64,000 nt of DNA from Burkholderiales bacterium (GCA_011391155.1 JAABRA010000110.1:1-64000); one strand, 5' to 3'. Counted from the first letter of the stretch, positions 41,901 through 51,180 are shown. The notes: a model not told the origin generated them from the sequence alone. A program made the numbers and translations.

Positions 41901-43925
41901 TCAGCCCCGCGAAATCTTCAGCACCTTGGTGCCGCCGGTGCGCTTTGGCGCTTCGCCGCGCGGCGTGAATGCCTTGCCGGCGGGACCCGGCTTGGTAAAA
42001 GCCGGCTTGCGGGAAGCGAAGTCACCGCCACGAGGTGCGAAACCTTCGTTGCGGGGAGCGAATTCAGCGCCACGGGGCGCAAAAGTCTCGTTGCGCGGCG
42101 CGAATCCCTCCTTGCGCGGCGGGAAACCCTCATGGCGGGGCGCAAACCCAGCGTTGCGCGGCGCAAAGCCTTCATTGCGGTTGCCGCCGAAGCCTTCGTT
42201 ACGATTGCCGCCACCGAAGCCTTCATTGAAGCCGCTGCGGCGATCATAGCTACGCTCCTCGCGCTGACCGAAACCACCTTCATTGGCACCGAACTGACGT
42301 GGTCCGCCCCGCGCATGCCTGTCAGCACCGCCGCCACCGAAGCCGCCGCGGGCGCCGCCGCCACCGGAATTGCGGTCGCGCGGGGAGGCGTCACGAGGGC
42401 CACGGTCACCAAAACCGGATTTTCCAAACTTGACCGGCGCCGACGCAGGGAAACGCTGTGTCGGCTCCAGGCCGGGAATGGTCTCCGCCTTGAAGTGTTG
42501 GTGGGTATAGGACTCGATGTCGAAAATTTTGCGGCGATCGCGGAACTCGGCGAATGTCACAGCGATGCCGTCGCGGCCGGCGCGACCCGTGCGACCAATG
42601 CGATGGGTGTAGTCCTCGGCCTTCATCGGCAAGCCGAAGTTGAACACGTGCGTGACCGTCGGCACGTCGAGGCCCCGCGCAGCCACATCAGTGGCCACCA
42701 GGATTTGCACCTGGCCTTGGCGCAGCGCCATGAGACGGCGATTGCGCAAGCCCTGGCTGAGTGCCCCGTGCAGCGCCACAGCGCTGAAGCCGTCCTGTTG
42801 AAGGTCATTGGCGAGGCCGTCGCATTCGATCTGGGTGCTGGCAAACACGATGGCCTGATCGATCGTGGTGTCTCGCAGCCAGTGATCGAGCAGCTTGCGC
42901 TTGTGCGCAGCGTTATCAGCCCAGAACAGCACCTGCTTGATGTTCGCGTGCTTCTCCTGCGGCGAGTCGATCTGGATCTTCTGCACCGATGCACCGTTGT
43001 CGTGCATCACGCGCATGGCCAGTTGCTGGATGCGCGGCGCGAAGGTGGCGCTGAACATCATGGTCTGCTGGCGCTGGCTGGTGAGCTGGTTGATCTCGGC
43101 CAGGTCATCGGAGAAGCCCAGGTCGAGCATGCGATCGGCTTCGTCCACCACCAGGAATTTCACCTGGTCGAGCTTGATCTGCATCGAGCGTTGCAGGTCC
43201 AGCAGACGGCCCGGGGTGGCAACGACCAGGTCGGCATTTTGCAGCTTGGCGATCTGGAGCTGGTAGGGCATACCGCCCACCACATTGGCAACCCGCAGGC
43301 CGCGGCAATGCTTGACAAGCTCGATCGCATCGTGCGCCACCTGCTGCGCGAGTTCGCGCGTGGGGCAGACCACCAGTGCGCCGGGCGTTGGCGCCTTGAA
43401 GTTACGCGCATTGGTCGGGTCCTTGCGCTTGGGGCGCTTCGGCGCCGGCTCACCTCGGGCAGCCGCATCGGCCACGGCGCGCTCGAAGTCAGCACGCTCC
43501 TTGGCGTCGGCGTCAGCCTGGGTCTTGAGCAGGGTGTGCAACACGGGCAGCAGGAAGGCGGCGGTCTTGCCGCTGCCGGTCTGGCTGGAGACCATCAGGT
43601 CAATAAAGCGCTTTCCTTCGCTGGTACCGTCCTGGTCAGGCAAGGCCTTGGGGATGGTCTGCAACTGGACCGTCGTGGGCTGTGTGTAGCCCAGATCGGC
43701 TACGGCCTGGATCAGTTCGGGTGCCAGACCCAGCAGCACGAAGCCGTTGGGCGCAGCCTCTTCAGCCTCGGCGGGTTCGGCTTCATCGGCCAAAAACACC
43801 TCGGCGGGTTCGGCAAATTCTGCTGCCGGCTGATGGAACGCCGGACTGGGGATTACGTTGGAGGAATCGGCGGAAACAGATTCAACGGGCGAAAGGTCGC
43901 CCAGCACTTCAAAAGCGTCGGTCAT
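41901..43925 (-). CDS. DEAD-box RNA helicase with heptapeptide-repeat tail (RhlE-like)
   Basis: This is a 674-residue ATP-dependent RNA helicase. After an acidic N-terminus come the Q motif (LGYTQPTTVQLQTIP), motif I SQTGSGKTAAFLLP, PTRELAQQV, VDEADRMLDLGF, MFSATF and, in the second RecA domain, TDVAARGLDVPTV and HRIGRTGRAGRDG. A charged insert of about 40 residues lies between motifs I and Ia (AAARGEPAPKRPKRKDPTN). The Gly/Arg/Asn-rich C-terminus ends in eight heptapeptide units and a basic tail, features suited to RNA binding or condensate formation. Probable role: ribosome assembly or mRNA decay at low temperature. ATG chosen over an upstream TTG. Confidence 0.92.
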   Translation of the reverse strand: MTDAFEVLGDLSPVESVSADSSNVIPSPAFHQPAAEFAEPAEVFLADEAEPAEAEEAAPNGFVLLGLAPELIQAVADLGYTQPTTVQLQTIPKALPDQDGTSEGKRFIDLMVSSQTGSGKTAAFLLPVLHTLLKTQADADAKERADFERAVADAAARGEPAPKRPKRKDPTNARNFKAPTPGALVVCPTRELAQQVAHDAIELVKHCRGLRVANVVGGMPYQLQIAKLQNADLVVATPGRLLDLQRSMQIKLDQVKFLVVDEADRMLDLGFSDDLAEINQLTSQRQQTMMFSATFAPRIQQLAMRVMHDNGASVQKIQIDSPQEKHANIKQVLFWADNAAHKRKLLDHWLRDTTIDQAIVFASTQIECDGLANDLQQDGFSAVALHGALSQGLRNRRLMALRQGQVQILVATDVAARGLDVPTVTHVFNFGLPMKAEDYTHRIGRTGRAGRDGIAVTFAEFRDRRKIFDIESYTHQHFKAETIPGLEPTQRFPASAPVKFGKSGFGDRGPRDASPRDRNSGGGGARGGFGGGGADRHARGGPRQFGANEGGFGQREERSYDRRSGFNEGFGGGNRNEGFGGNRNEGFAPRNAGFAPRHEGFPPRKEGFAPRNETFAPRGAEFAPRNEGFAPRGGDFASRKPAFTKPGPAGKAFTPRGEAPKRTGGTKVLKISRG
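42009..42176 (-). repeat. Eight tandem 21-bp coding repeats (NEGFAPR type)
   Basis: The helicase tail divides into NEGFAPR, NAGFAPR, HEGFPPR, KEGFAPR, NETFAPR, GAEFAPR, NEGFAPR and GGDFASR. An imperfect NEGFGG series precedes it. Such Arg/Phe repeats are typical of low-complexity RNA-binding tails and may vary in number between strains. Confidence 0.85.
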
Positions 43926-44168
43926 TTTTTTCTCACACGAAAGCGCCACAAGGACTGCGACGCGCTTCGTCAATGGTTAAAAAACATCAACCATCAAACG
44001 AAGCCCAGTTTCAGTGCGGATACCGCAGTCTGGCAGCACACTGGCTGCTCACTGGATGGACTCTTCTTGGCGAGTCCGGTGTGTGAAGGGAGATGTACAA
44101 ATATGTGTTGCGGTGTGCAACACAGCCTCGAATTATCGCACAGAAATGAAAGCCATGCGGGTTTCTCC

Positions 44169-44753
44169 TTAGGCGACAAGTCTCAGGAAGTGTTCGCGGT
44201 AGTGCGCCAACTCGTCGATGGACTCGTGCACATCCGCCAGCGCCGTATGTTTCTGCTGCTTCTTGAAGGCGCTGTACACCTCGGGGCGCCAGCGCTTGGC
44301 GAGCTCCTTGAGCGTGCTGACATCGAGGTTGCGATAGTGGAAGAACGCTTCCAGCTTCGGCATGTAATTCACCAGAAACCGGCGGTCTTGGCCGATGGTG
44401 TTGCCGCACATGGGCGTGGTGCCCTTGGGCACGTAGCGAGCCAGAAACTCAAGGATCAGCACCTCGGCCTGTGCTTCGTTCAGCCTGGATGCCTTGACCT
44501 TGTCGATCAGGCCGCTCTTGCCATGCGTGCCCTTGTTCCAGGCATCCATCTTGTTCAATTGCTCGTCGCTCTGGTGAATCACCAGCACGGGGCCTTCAAT
44601 GCGCGGCGTCAGGTGGGGGCCGGTCACGATCACGGCAATCTCGATCAAACGTTCGGCCTCAGGGTCAAGGCCGGTCATTTCGCAATCGACCCAGACCAGG
44701 TTCTGGTCCGATTTTCCAAGGGTTCCGGCGGAGATTTCAAGTGCTTCAGTCAT
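44169..44753 (-). CDS. orn: Oligoribonuclease
   Basis: This is a 194-residue DEDDh exonuclease that degrades 2-5 nt RNAs and linear pGpG to mononucleotides. All acidic motifs are present: [14 protein letters not shown], then [15 protein letters not shown] and [18 protein letters not shown]. Length and order are typical. Start ATG. It is divergent from the M48 protease gene with only 59 bp between starts, so both promoters must be compact. Confidence 0.96.
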   Translation of the reverse strand: MTEALEISAGTLGKSDQNLVWVDCEMTGLDPEAERLIEIAVIVTGPHLTPRIEGPVLVIHQSDEQLNKMDAWNKGTHGKSGLIDKVKASRLNEAQAEVLILEFLARYVPKGTTPMCGNTIGQDRRFLVNYMPKLEAFFHYRNLDVSTLKELAKRWRPEVYSAFKKQQKHTALADVHESIDELAHYREHFLRLVA

Positions 44754-44812
44754 GCGCGGGATTGTCGCCCATGCCAGGGCAGGTACACGGTTTGCGCCTA
44801 AACTCCCGGCCT

Positions 44813-46093
44813 ATGCCCTCCTTCGTCTCTCCCTCGCTGGCGCTGACGCTGGCATTTGCCGGCGCCCTGCTTGTCAGCCTGCTGGTCCGTTTCTGGCTCA
44901 CGACGCGCCAGATCCGCCACGTGGCCCTGCACCGCGATGCGGTCCCGGCGGCTTTCGCGGAAAAAATCACGCTCGCCGCCCATCAGAAAGCCGCCGACTA
45001 CACCATCACCAAAGCACGCTTCGGACTGCTGGAACTGGGCTTCGGCGCTGCCGTCTTGCTCGGCTGGACCTTGCTCGGCGGACTGGATGCCCTGAACCAG
45101 TCGCTGATGGCATCGATGGACGGCGGCATGGCGCAACAGTTGGCCTTGCTGGGTGGCTTTGCGCTGATCAGCGGATTGATCGATTTGCCGTTGACCCTGT
45201 ACCAGACTTTCGTGATCGAGCAGCGCTTTGGATTCAACAGGATGACGTTGCGCCTCTGGATGCTCGATCTTCTCAAGTCCACGCTCATGGGCGTGGTCAT
45301 TGGCTTGCCCATTGCCGCGCTGATCTTGTGGTTGATGGGTTCCGCCGGACATTTCTGGTGGCTCTGGACCTGGGGCGTCTGGATGGCCTTCAACCTGCTG
45401 ATTCTGCTGATCTTCCCGACCTTCATCGCCCCGTTGTTCAACAAATTCCAGCCGCTGCAAGACGAATCGTTGAAAAGTCGTGTCACCACCCTGATGCAGC
45501 GTTGCGGCTTCGCGGCCCATGGCCTGTTTGTCATGGACGGAAGCAAGCGGAGCGCGCATGCCAACGCCTACTTCACCGGTTTTGGCGCCTCCAAACGGGT
45601 GGTTTTTTATGACACCTTGCTGCGCCAGCTGGAGCCTGCCGAGGTGGAAGCCGTGCTGGCCCATGAACTCGGGCACTTCAGGCACCGGCACGTTCTCAAG
45701 CGCATCGCGAGCCTGTTCGCACTCAGTCTGGCCGGTTTTGCCCTGCTGGGCTGGCTTTCAACCCGAACCTGGTTCTACACCGGACTGGGGGTCATACCCA
45801 GCGTGGTTACTGGCCAGAGCGCGCCAAACGACGCGCTGGCCCTACTGTTGTTTCTGCTCGTGGTCCCGGTGTTCTCATTCTTCATCGCGCCCTTGCTCGC
45901 GCAACTCTCGCGCAAGCATGAGTTTGAGGCAGACGCCTATGCCGTCGCGCAAACCAGTGGACCGAACCTGGCGCACGCCCTGCTCAAGCTCTATCAGGAC
46001 AACGCCTCCACGCTCACCCCGGACCCGCTCTATGTAAAGTTCTATTACTCCCATCCCCCCGCTTCCGAGCGTCTGGCGCGAATGACCGCCTGA
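44813..46093 (+). CDS. M48-family membrane zinc metalloprotease (Ste24-like)
   Basis: This 426-residue integral membrane protease has several N-terminal membrane helices, the zinc motif HELGHFRHRH (HEXXH), and a distal EADAYAV glutamate ligand. A C-terminal YYSHPPASERLARM motif is characteristic of the CAAX prenyl protease 1 (Ste24) family. In bacteria such enzymes are thought to act in membrane protein quality control. Start ATG chosen at the conserved N-terminus. The pterin dehydratase gene begins 13 bp downstream and rsgA follows, suggesting one operon. Confidence 0.92.
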   Translation: MPSFVSPSLALTLAFAGALLVSLLVRFWLTTRQIRHVALHRDAVPAAFAEKITLAAHQKAADYTITKARFGLLELGFGAAVLLGWTLLGGLDALNQSLMASMDGGMAQQLALLGGFALISGLIDLPLTLYQTFVIEQRFGFNRMTLRLWMLDLLKSTLMGVVIGLPIAALILWLMGSAGHFWWLWTWGVWMAFNLLILLIFPTFIAPLFNKFQPLQDESLKSRVTTLMQRCGFAAHGLFVMDGSKRSAHANAYFTGFGASKRVVFYDTLLRQLEPAEVEAVLAHELGHFRHRHVLKRIASLFALSLAGFALLGWLSTRTWFYTGLGVIPSVVTGQSAPNDALALLLFLLVVPVFSFFIAPLLAQLSRKHEFEADAYAVAQTSGPNLAHALLKLYQDNASTLTPDPLYVKFYYSHPPASERLARMTA

Positions 46094-46106
46094 AAGAAGG
46101 CACAGC

Positions 46107-46451
46107 ATGCAAAGTTTCAAGCAAAATGAGCCTTATCCCATTGTAAAACGGTCATTATCAGCTACTGAATTGGTAGCAAATCTGGCTCGCCTGGAGGGCT
46201 GGAGCCTGAGTGGAGACGGTGCCGAGGTGGCGATCGAGAAGATTTACGCCTTCGCTGACTTCCATGAAACGATGGCGTTTGTGAACGCTGTGGCATTTGT
46301 CGCGCACACCCGCGACCATCACCCCGACCTGCTGGTGAACGCCAGGCACTGTACGGTGCGCTGGCGTACGCATGACGCCGGCGGCGTCTCACGCATGGAC
46401 ATGGATTGCGCCGCACGCATCGACGCCCTGCTGGCGGCCTGCGCCCCATGA
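46107..46451 (+). CDS. Pterin-4a-carbinolamine dehydratase
   Basis: This 114-residue PCD/DCoH protein dehydrates 4a-hydroxytetrahydropterin after aromatic amino acid hydroxylation. The catalytic motif is HTRDHHPDLLV, and LEGWSLSGDGAEVAIEKIYA and DFHETMAFVNAVAF are conserved. The first 30 residues are encoded in part by a copy of the dispersed GGTCATT/GCTAT repeat (SLSATELVAN), although this piece also fits the normal family N-terminus. It lies between the M48 protease and rsgA; no phenylalanine hydroxylase gene is adjacent. Confidence 0.92.
   Translation: MQSFKQNEPYPIVKRSLSATELVANLARLEGWSLSGDGAEVAIEKIYAFADFHETMAFVNAVAFVAHTRDHHPDLLVNARHCTVRWRTHDAGGVSRMDMDCAARIDALLAACAP
46145..46177 (+). repeat. 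Dispersed GGTCATT-GCTAT repeat, copy 4 (inside a coding region)
   Basis: The copy reads aaaacggtcattatcagcta followed by ctgaattggtagc, in the pterin dehydratase gene. Its stem arms GCTAC and GTAGC have changed together relative to the GCTAT/ATAGC of the intergenic copies, so pairing is kept. Confidence 0.5.
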
Positions 46452-46461
46452 AGGTCCTCGT

Positions 46462-47385
46462 TTGAGCGCGCCGATCCCTGACCTGGAGACCGGCCTGGTG
46501 GTTGCGGGGCATGGGCGCCATTGCGTGGTGGAAACGCCGCAAGGCCAACGCGTCATCTGTCATCCCCGGGGAAAGAAGAGTCAGGCCGTGGTCGGCGACC
46601 GCGTGCTGTGGCAGCCTTCCCGCGACGAAGGAACGATTGAGAAGGTGGAACCGCGGCGCAACCTGTTTTACCGGCAGGATGAGATCCGCACCAAATCGTT
46701 TGCCGCCAACCTGGACCAGGTGCTGATCCTGATCGCGGCGGAGCCTGAATTTTCCGAGAGCCAGTTGTCACGCGCCTTGATCGCCGCCGAAGCCGAGCAC
46801 ATCACTCCCATCATCGTGCTCAACAAGAGCGACCTGCCCATGCCTTTTTCTCTGGCCTGGGGACGCCTGGAGCCCTACCGCAGCATGGGATACACCATGC
46901 TGCCAGCCGCGCTGAAAGCCGGTCAGCCCGAGCAGATGCTGCCGATTCTGGGCTTGCTGGAAGGCCGAACCACCCTGGTGCTGGGGCCCTCCGGCGCCGG
47001 CAAGAGCACATTGATCAACCGGCTGGTGCCGGGTGCGGCAGTGGTGACCAATGAAATTTCGCAGGCGCTCAACTCCGGCAAGCACACCACCACCAGCACC
47101 ACCTGGTATTGGGTGGACCGGGAGCGAGGGACCGCCTTGATTGATTCGCCCGGATTTCAGGAGTTCGGCCTGCGCCATATTGAACCGATGCAGTTGGCCG
47201 CCTACATGCCCGACCTCAAGCCCCATGTGGCTCGCTGCAAGTTTTACAACTGCACGCACCTGCACGAACCGGGCTGCGGCGTGCTTGCCGCCGTGAACAC
47301 CCGTGAATCTTCAGGCGGAATCAGCCCCAGGCGCCACAAAATCTATGCTGACCTGTTCGCTGAGTTGTCGCAGACCCGGTATTAA
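46462..47385 (+). CDS. rsgA: Ribosome small-subunit GTPase RsgA
   Basis: This is a 307-residue circularly permuted GTPase that checks late 30S maturation. An N-terminal OB-fold (about 10-75) is followed by G motifs in the permuted order: G4 VLNKSDLP, G1 LGPSGAGKSTLINRL, G3 LIDSPGFQEF. A C-terminal zinc finger has CKFYNCTHLHEPGCGV. The start is inferred to be TTG with AAGG 7 nt upstream; no in-frame ATG is near the conserved N-terminus. It is the third gene after the M48 protease and pterin dehydratase. Confidence 0.93.
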   Translation: MSAPIPDLETGLVVAGHGRHCVVETPQGQRVICHPRGKKSQAVVGDRVLWQPSRDEGTIEKVEPRRNLFYRQDEIRTKSFAANLDQVLILIAAEPEFSESQLSRALIAAEAEHITPIIVLNKSDLPMPFSLAWGRLEPYRSMGYTMLPAALKAGQPEQMLPILGLLEGRTTLVLGPSGAGKSTLINRLVPGAAVVTNEISQALNSGKHTTTSTTWYWVDRERGTALIDSPGFQEFGLRHIEPMQLAAYMPDLKPHVARCKFYNCTHLHEPGCGVLAAVNTRESSGGISPRRHKIYADLFAELSQTRY

Positions 47386-47442
47386 GGCAGCGCATCCCCT
47401 GGCGACTGCGCCCTGCTGGGCGCCAGATGGGTAAAGTCGTCG

Positions 47443-48438
47443 TCATCCCAGCAGGCGGGCCAGCGTCAGCAACGCCAGCAGCACCAACCACAGGACGACC
47501 GAACGCCAGACCAGCCCGACGACCTGCGCCAGGTAAGCGGGCTCGGGCTCGCGTCCCGGGGTTCCCGTTCCGGCACCGGATGCCGACTGCGGTGCATCCC
47601 CAAGGGGGTCATTGCTGGCCCGGCCCGTTGCGAGGGGTTTGAGCGCTTCACCGCCGAGACGGACATTGATCGCGCCCGCAGTCGCTGCGACGATGACCCC
47701 ATCGTTGTCACCCGGAAAGCGTTGTGCATGGTTACGCCAGCTATCGATGGCTTCCTCAAAACTTCCGACGACGGCAAAGCCCAGCGAGGTGATGCGGGCA
47801 GGCAGCCAGTCAATCACTTTCCAGGCGCTGGCGGCTGCGACCTGCAGCGCCTCACTGGAGGGCAGGTGCTCGATACTGTTCTTGTGCCGCCAGTAGCGCG
47901 AGAGAAACTCACTGGTCCGGTACAAAACCGCGCCCGCGGGCCCCAGTCCAAAGGCCGCAAGTACCGAAAACCAGGCTAAAACGCCAAAAACATGCCGGTG
48001 TGCCGCCAGGACCGAATGTTCAATCACATGACGGACCAGTTCGCTGCGGGGCAACTCGCTGGCGTCGACGTGCTGCCAGAGCGCGAGCAACTCACGGGCA
48101 CGCGTTTCGTCGCCGACGTCCAGTGCATCGCGGATGTCCGTGAAATGGTGGCTGAACTGACGGAATCCGAGCGTGACATACAGCAGCGCGGCGCTCCACA
48201 GCGCCGCAAAGGGCCAGCCCAGCAGATAGGCCAGCAACCAGTGCACGACCAGCGCACCCATCGAAGGCACGCCAACAGCAAGCCCCCACGACACCCAGCC
48301 ATGATGGGATCGCCCTGCATCGAAATTTCGACCGACCCAGCGAACCCAGTTCCGAACGCCGGCATGAATCGGGTTGCTTGACGTCAGCGGGCGCACCTGC
48401 TCCAGCAGCAAGGCAAACAGGATCGCGAAAAAACTCAT
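47443..48438 (-). CDS. CobD/CbiB-family membrane protein
   Basis: This 331-residue integral membrane protein resembles the adenosylcobinamide-phosphate synthase family CobD/CbiB, with an N-terminal FFAILFALLLEQVRPL, SSEALQVAAASAWKVIDWLP-like middle and a region DNDGVIVAATAGAINVRLGG that fits the family C-terminal half. No other cobalamin genes are adjacent, so a role in B12 synthesis is uncertain; AmpE-like proteins belong to the same fold group. It follows the Nudix gene in the same direction after 50 bp. Confidence 0.75.
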   Translation of the reverse strand: MSFFAILFALLLEQVRPLTSSNPIHAGVRNWVRWVGRNFDAGRSHHGWVSWGLAVGVPSMGALVVHWLLAYLLGWPFAALWSAALLYVTLGFRQFSHHFTDIRDALDVGDETRARELLALWQHVDASELPRSELVRHVIEHSVLAAHRHVFGVLAWFSVLAAFGLGPAGAVLYRTSEFLSRYWRHKNSIEHLPSSEALQVAAASAWKVIDWLPARITSLGFAVVGSFEEAIDSWRNHAQRFPGDNDGVIVAATAGAINVRLGGEALKPLATGRASNDPLGDAPQSASGAGTGTPGREPEPAYLAQVVGLVWRSVVLWLVLLALLTLARLLG

Positions 48439-48488
48439 GGGCGCATCATAACGAGCGTCAGTGTCCGGTTCAGGCGCAGTGATCGGTC

Positions 48489-49202
48489 TCAGGCAGACAG
48501 AAAACGGTAGAAGTTACGCAGCATGCCGGCTGTGGCGCCCCAGATATATCGCTCAATGGATCCACCGTTCAGCGCTTCGTGATAGGGCATGGAAAACCAC
48601 TCCCGGTGCACGCCCTCCCACTCAAAGGCGTGATGGTGGTGGTTCGCCGGATTCATCAGGAAATCCAGCGGGACTTCGAAGGTGTCGGCCACTTCAAAGG
48701 GGTTGGGACGGAGTTCAAAGTCCGGCAGCACCAGGGCGACGACAGGCGTGATGATGAACGACGTTCCGGTGGTGTACGTGGGCAAGACGCCCAGCACTTG
48801 AACAAATCTTTGATCGAGCCCCACCTCCTCATAGGCCTCACGCAGGGCCGCAGACCTGGCGTCGGCATCGGTGTCATCAACCCGGCCACCTGGAAAGGCA
48901 ATCTGGCCCGAATGCGTTGACAGGTGGGCAGTACGCTCAGTCAATAAAACGGTCGGCTGGCTGGCATCAAGGCCCCGCATCACGATCGGGACCAAAACGG
49001 CGGCGCGCGCCGCGACCCGGTCGGCAAACTTCTTTTCCAGCACCACGTCAGGTTGCCAGGGCGGAGGGGTCGCAAATCGTTGCTGCAGCGCAGCAGGCGT
49101 CAGTGCCTCCGGCGCCACCCGTGGCAGATGCCTGTCCACGCCCGTGACCGGAATCAATCGGGGATCAAATTGCGGCAGCCGGGACAAGGGGGTGTGGGAC
49201 AT
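48489..49202 (-). CDS. Nudix hydrolase, CoA pyrophosphatase-like (NudL/CoaSE group)
   Basis: This is a 237-residue Nudix protein. The Nudix box starts at GGRVDDTDADARSAALREAY and continues EEVG, giving the GX5EX7REUXEEXGU layout with Asp replacing the first Glu, as is common. The upstream VLLTERTAHLSTHSGQIAFP segment is the NuCoA signature preceding the box. It should hydrolyse CoA and CoA thioesters to 3',5'-ADP and 4'-phosphopantetheine. It lies downstream of rplS with an intrinsic terminator between them. Confidence 0.88.
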   Translation of the reverse strand: MSHTPLSRLPQFDPRLIPVTGVDRHLPRVAPEALTPAALQQRFATPPPWQPDVVLEKKFADRVAARAAVLVPIVMRGLDASQPTVLLTERTAHLSTHSGQIAFPGGRVDDTDADARSAALREAYEEVGLDQRFVQVLGVLPTYTTGTSFIITPVVALVLPDFELRPNPFEVADTFEVPLDFLMNPANHHHHAFEWEGVHREWFSMPYHEALNGGSIERYIWGATAGMLRNFYRFLSA

Positions 49203-49222
49203 GAAGGGGTTGCCAGAAACTG

Positions 49223-49255
49223 AAAAGCCGCCTGCGCATTCGCTTCAGGCGGCTT
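49223..49255 (-). terminator. Intrinsic terminator after rplS
   Basis: AAGCCGCCTG and CAGGCGGCTT form a 10-bp stem with an 11-nt loop, followed on the minus strand by TTCAGTTT. It ends the rpsP-rimM-trmD-rplS operon 20 bp after the rplS stop. Confidence 0.8.
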
Positions 49256-49274
49256 GTTGGCAAGTGGCGGCAGC

Positions 49275-49679
49275 TTACGCGGCGGCAACCTTGGCTGCAG
49301 CCTTCGCTGCGGCAACCTTGGCACGGTTCGGCAGCTTTTCCTTGATGCGCGCCGACTTTCCGCTGCGATCACGCAGGTAGTACAGCTTGGCGCGACGGAC
49401 ATCGCCACGACGCTTGACTTCGATGCTGGCAATCAGCGGGCTGTAGGTCTGGAACGTACGTTCCACGCCTTCACCGCTGGAGATCTTGCGCACCGTGAAG
49501 CCGCTGTTGAGGCCGCGGTTGCGCTTGGCGATGACCACGCCTTCGTAGGCCTGGAGCCGCTTGCGGGCGCCTTCAACCACGTTGACGCTCACGATGACGG
49601 TGTCGCCAGGGGCGAACTCAGGGATTTTCTTGCCGAGACGGGCGATTTCTTCCTGCTCGAGGGTCTGGATCAAATTCAT
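49275..49679 (-). CDS. rplS: 50S ribosomal protein L19
   Basis: This 134-residue L19 has the standard N-terminus [40 protein letters not shown] and [20 protein letters not shown]. The C-terminus has an alanine/lysine-rich extension of about 15 residues ([15 protein letters not shown]) not found in E. coli L19 but common in betaproteobacteria. It is the fourth gene of the conserved rpsP operon. A 122-bp gap separates it from trmD. Confidence 0.97.
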   Translation of the reverse strand: MNLIQTLEQEEIARLGKKIPEFAPGDTVIVSVNVVEGARKRLQAYEGVVIAKRNRGLNSGFTVRKISSGEGVERTFQTYSPLIASIEVKRRGDVRRAKLYYLRDRSGKSARIKEKLPNRAKVAAAKAAAKVAAA

Positions 49680-49801
49680 GGATTACCTCTTTGGATCGTG
49701 CCCACGCTACACAAAAGGCGGCAAGAACGCGCAGATGGCGCTGGTTTCTTGTATTCCGCGGCTGGGCAGAGGATCGAAAAGCTTTTGATTATACTATTTC
49801 C

Positions 49802-50566
49802 CTAAGTCAGGGCTGACTGATTCTGTTGCTGGGCCAGCACGGCTTCGTCGGCCTGATTCAGACGCCCTGCCCCACGCGCTGCCTCGATCAGTTCAGGCCG
49901 GTGAAGGGCCGTGATTTCCAGCCGGCGATCCCTGCGCCAGCGCTCGATATTGGCATGGTGCCCCGACATCAGCGCTGCGGGAACCGGCTGCCCATGCCAA
50001 GTCTCCGGCCGGGTGAAATGCGGGCAATCCAGCAGCCCATCCAGTGCCGGATTAAAACTGTCCATCTGGTGACTGCCCTCGTCATTGAGCACGCCCGGCT
50101 GCAGGCGTGCAACGGCGTCCAGCAGCGCCAGCGCCGCAATTTCTCCGCCGGAAAGGACAAAGTCCCCGATGCTGATCTGGGCATCGACGTGCCCGTCAAT
50201 AAAGCGCTGATCCACGCCTTCGTAGCGACCACAGACCAGGATCGCACCGATGCTCGCTGACCAGCCTGCCACGCTCCCATGGTCGAGCCGGGTCCCGATC
50301 GGGGAGAAAAGTACCACGGGCGCGGCGTCATCCCGGTCGGCGCGGATGGCACCAAGACACTGGAACAAGGGCTCGGCCATCATGACCATGCCGGGGCCGC
50401 CGCCAAAAGGACGGTCGTCGACACGGCGGTAATTGCCTTCGGCAAAATCACGCAAACTCCAGATCCGCACATTCACCGAGCCCGACTCGAAGGCGCGCCG
50501 TGTCACGCCGCTGGTAAAAAATGGCGGGAAAAGTTCGGGGAACAGGGTAATGACGTCAAATCGCAT
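49802..50566 (-). CDS. trmD: tRNA (guanine-37-N1)-methyltransferase TrmD
   Basis: This 254-residue SPOUT methyltransferase forms m1G37 in tRNA. Conserved pieces: MRFDVITLFPELFPPFF, DDRPFGGGPGMVMM, VLFSPIGTRLDHG, LVCGRYEGVDQRFID and IGDFVLSGGEIAAL. A deep trefoil knot and SAM site are expected. ATG chosen over a TTG two codons upstream. It follows rimM by 35 bp. Confidence 0.96.
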   Translation of the reverse strand: MRFDVITLFPELFPPFFTSGVTRRAFESGSVNVRIWSLRDFAEGNYRRVDDRPFGGGPGMVMMAEPLFQCLGAIRADRDDAAPVVLFSPIGTRLDHGSVAGWSASIGAILVCGRYEGVDQRFIDGHVDAQISIGDFVLSGGEIAALALLDAVARLQPGVLNDEGSHQMDSFNPALDGLLDCPHFTRPETWHGQPVPAALMSGHHANIERWRRDRRLEITALHRPELIEAARGAGRLNQADEAVLAQQQNQSALT

Positions 50567-50601
50567 GTTCAATCCCGGGTTGCCGCCAGACCCGCCAAGG
50601 C

Positions 50602-51180
50602 TCAGTAGTCAGCTTGCCAGTCAACCGTGATGCGCCGCGCCGTCAAATCGACGCCATCCACATAAGCGGACACAAACGGGATCATGCGCTCCCGCGTCTC
50701 GCTGGCACCGGCTTCGTCGGCTTCAGAATATTCCAGCACCAGGACGGTCTGCGGACCTGCGGAAAGCAGTTCCTTGACGGCCCCAAGTGTCACGCCCTCG
50801 CGGTTGACGACGTTCAGCCCAATCAAGTCAACCCAGTAGTACTCGTCTTTTCCGGCGGTGGGAAAGCTCGACCGGGCAACGAAGATGCGCGCGCCCCTGA
50901 GAGCTTCGGCAGCGTTACGGTCAGCGACCTCATGCGCTGTGACGACGACGGAATCGGAGTGCTCCTTCGCTTCCTTGATCGACAGGCGGACAGTACCAGA
51001 AAACGTCTTTGCACCGCGTTCGGAAGGCTGCAAGTACCAGCGTTTGGAAGAAAAAAGCGCCTCGGGAGAGGCGCTGTGGGGCAAGACCTTGAACCAGCCC
51101 TTGATGCCCCAGGCATCCGCTATGCGACCGACCTCGATGGCATCTGCCGGGAGTTCGACAGGCTCCAGACCGGGCAACAC
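50602..51180 (-). CDS. rimM: 16S rRNA processing protein RimM
   Basis: This 192-residue RimM has the N-terminal VGRIADAWGIKGWFKVLPHS, the central GARIFVARSSFP, the PRC-barrel DEYYWVDLIGLNVVN and C-terminal ERMIPFVSAYVDGVDL. It assists 30S head maturation. Start is GTG, 14 bp after rpsP, in the conserved operon order. Confidence 0.95.
   Translation of the reverse strand: MLPGLEPVELPADAIEVGRIADAWGIKGWFKVLPHSASPEALFSSKRWYLQPSERGAKTFSGTVRLSIKEAKEHSDSVVVTAHEVADRNAAEALRGARIFVARSSFPTAGKDEYYWVDLIGLNVVNREGVTLGAVKELLSAGPQTVLVLEYSEADEAGASETRERMIPFVSAYVDGVDLTARRITVDWQADY

Noticed and set aside
41811-44801. A plus-strand open frame of nearly 1000 codons opposite the DEAD-box helicase and orn
   Set aside because: It is the mirror of two well-supported minus-strand genes, arises from high GC and repeats, and has no domain of its own.
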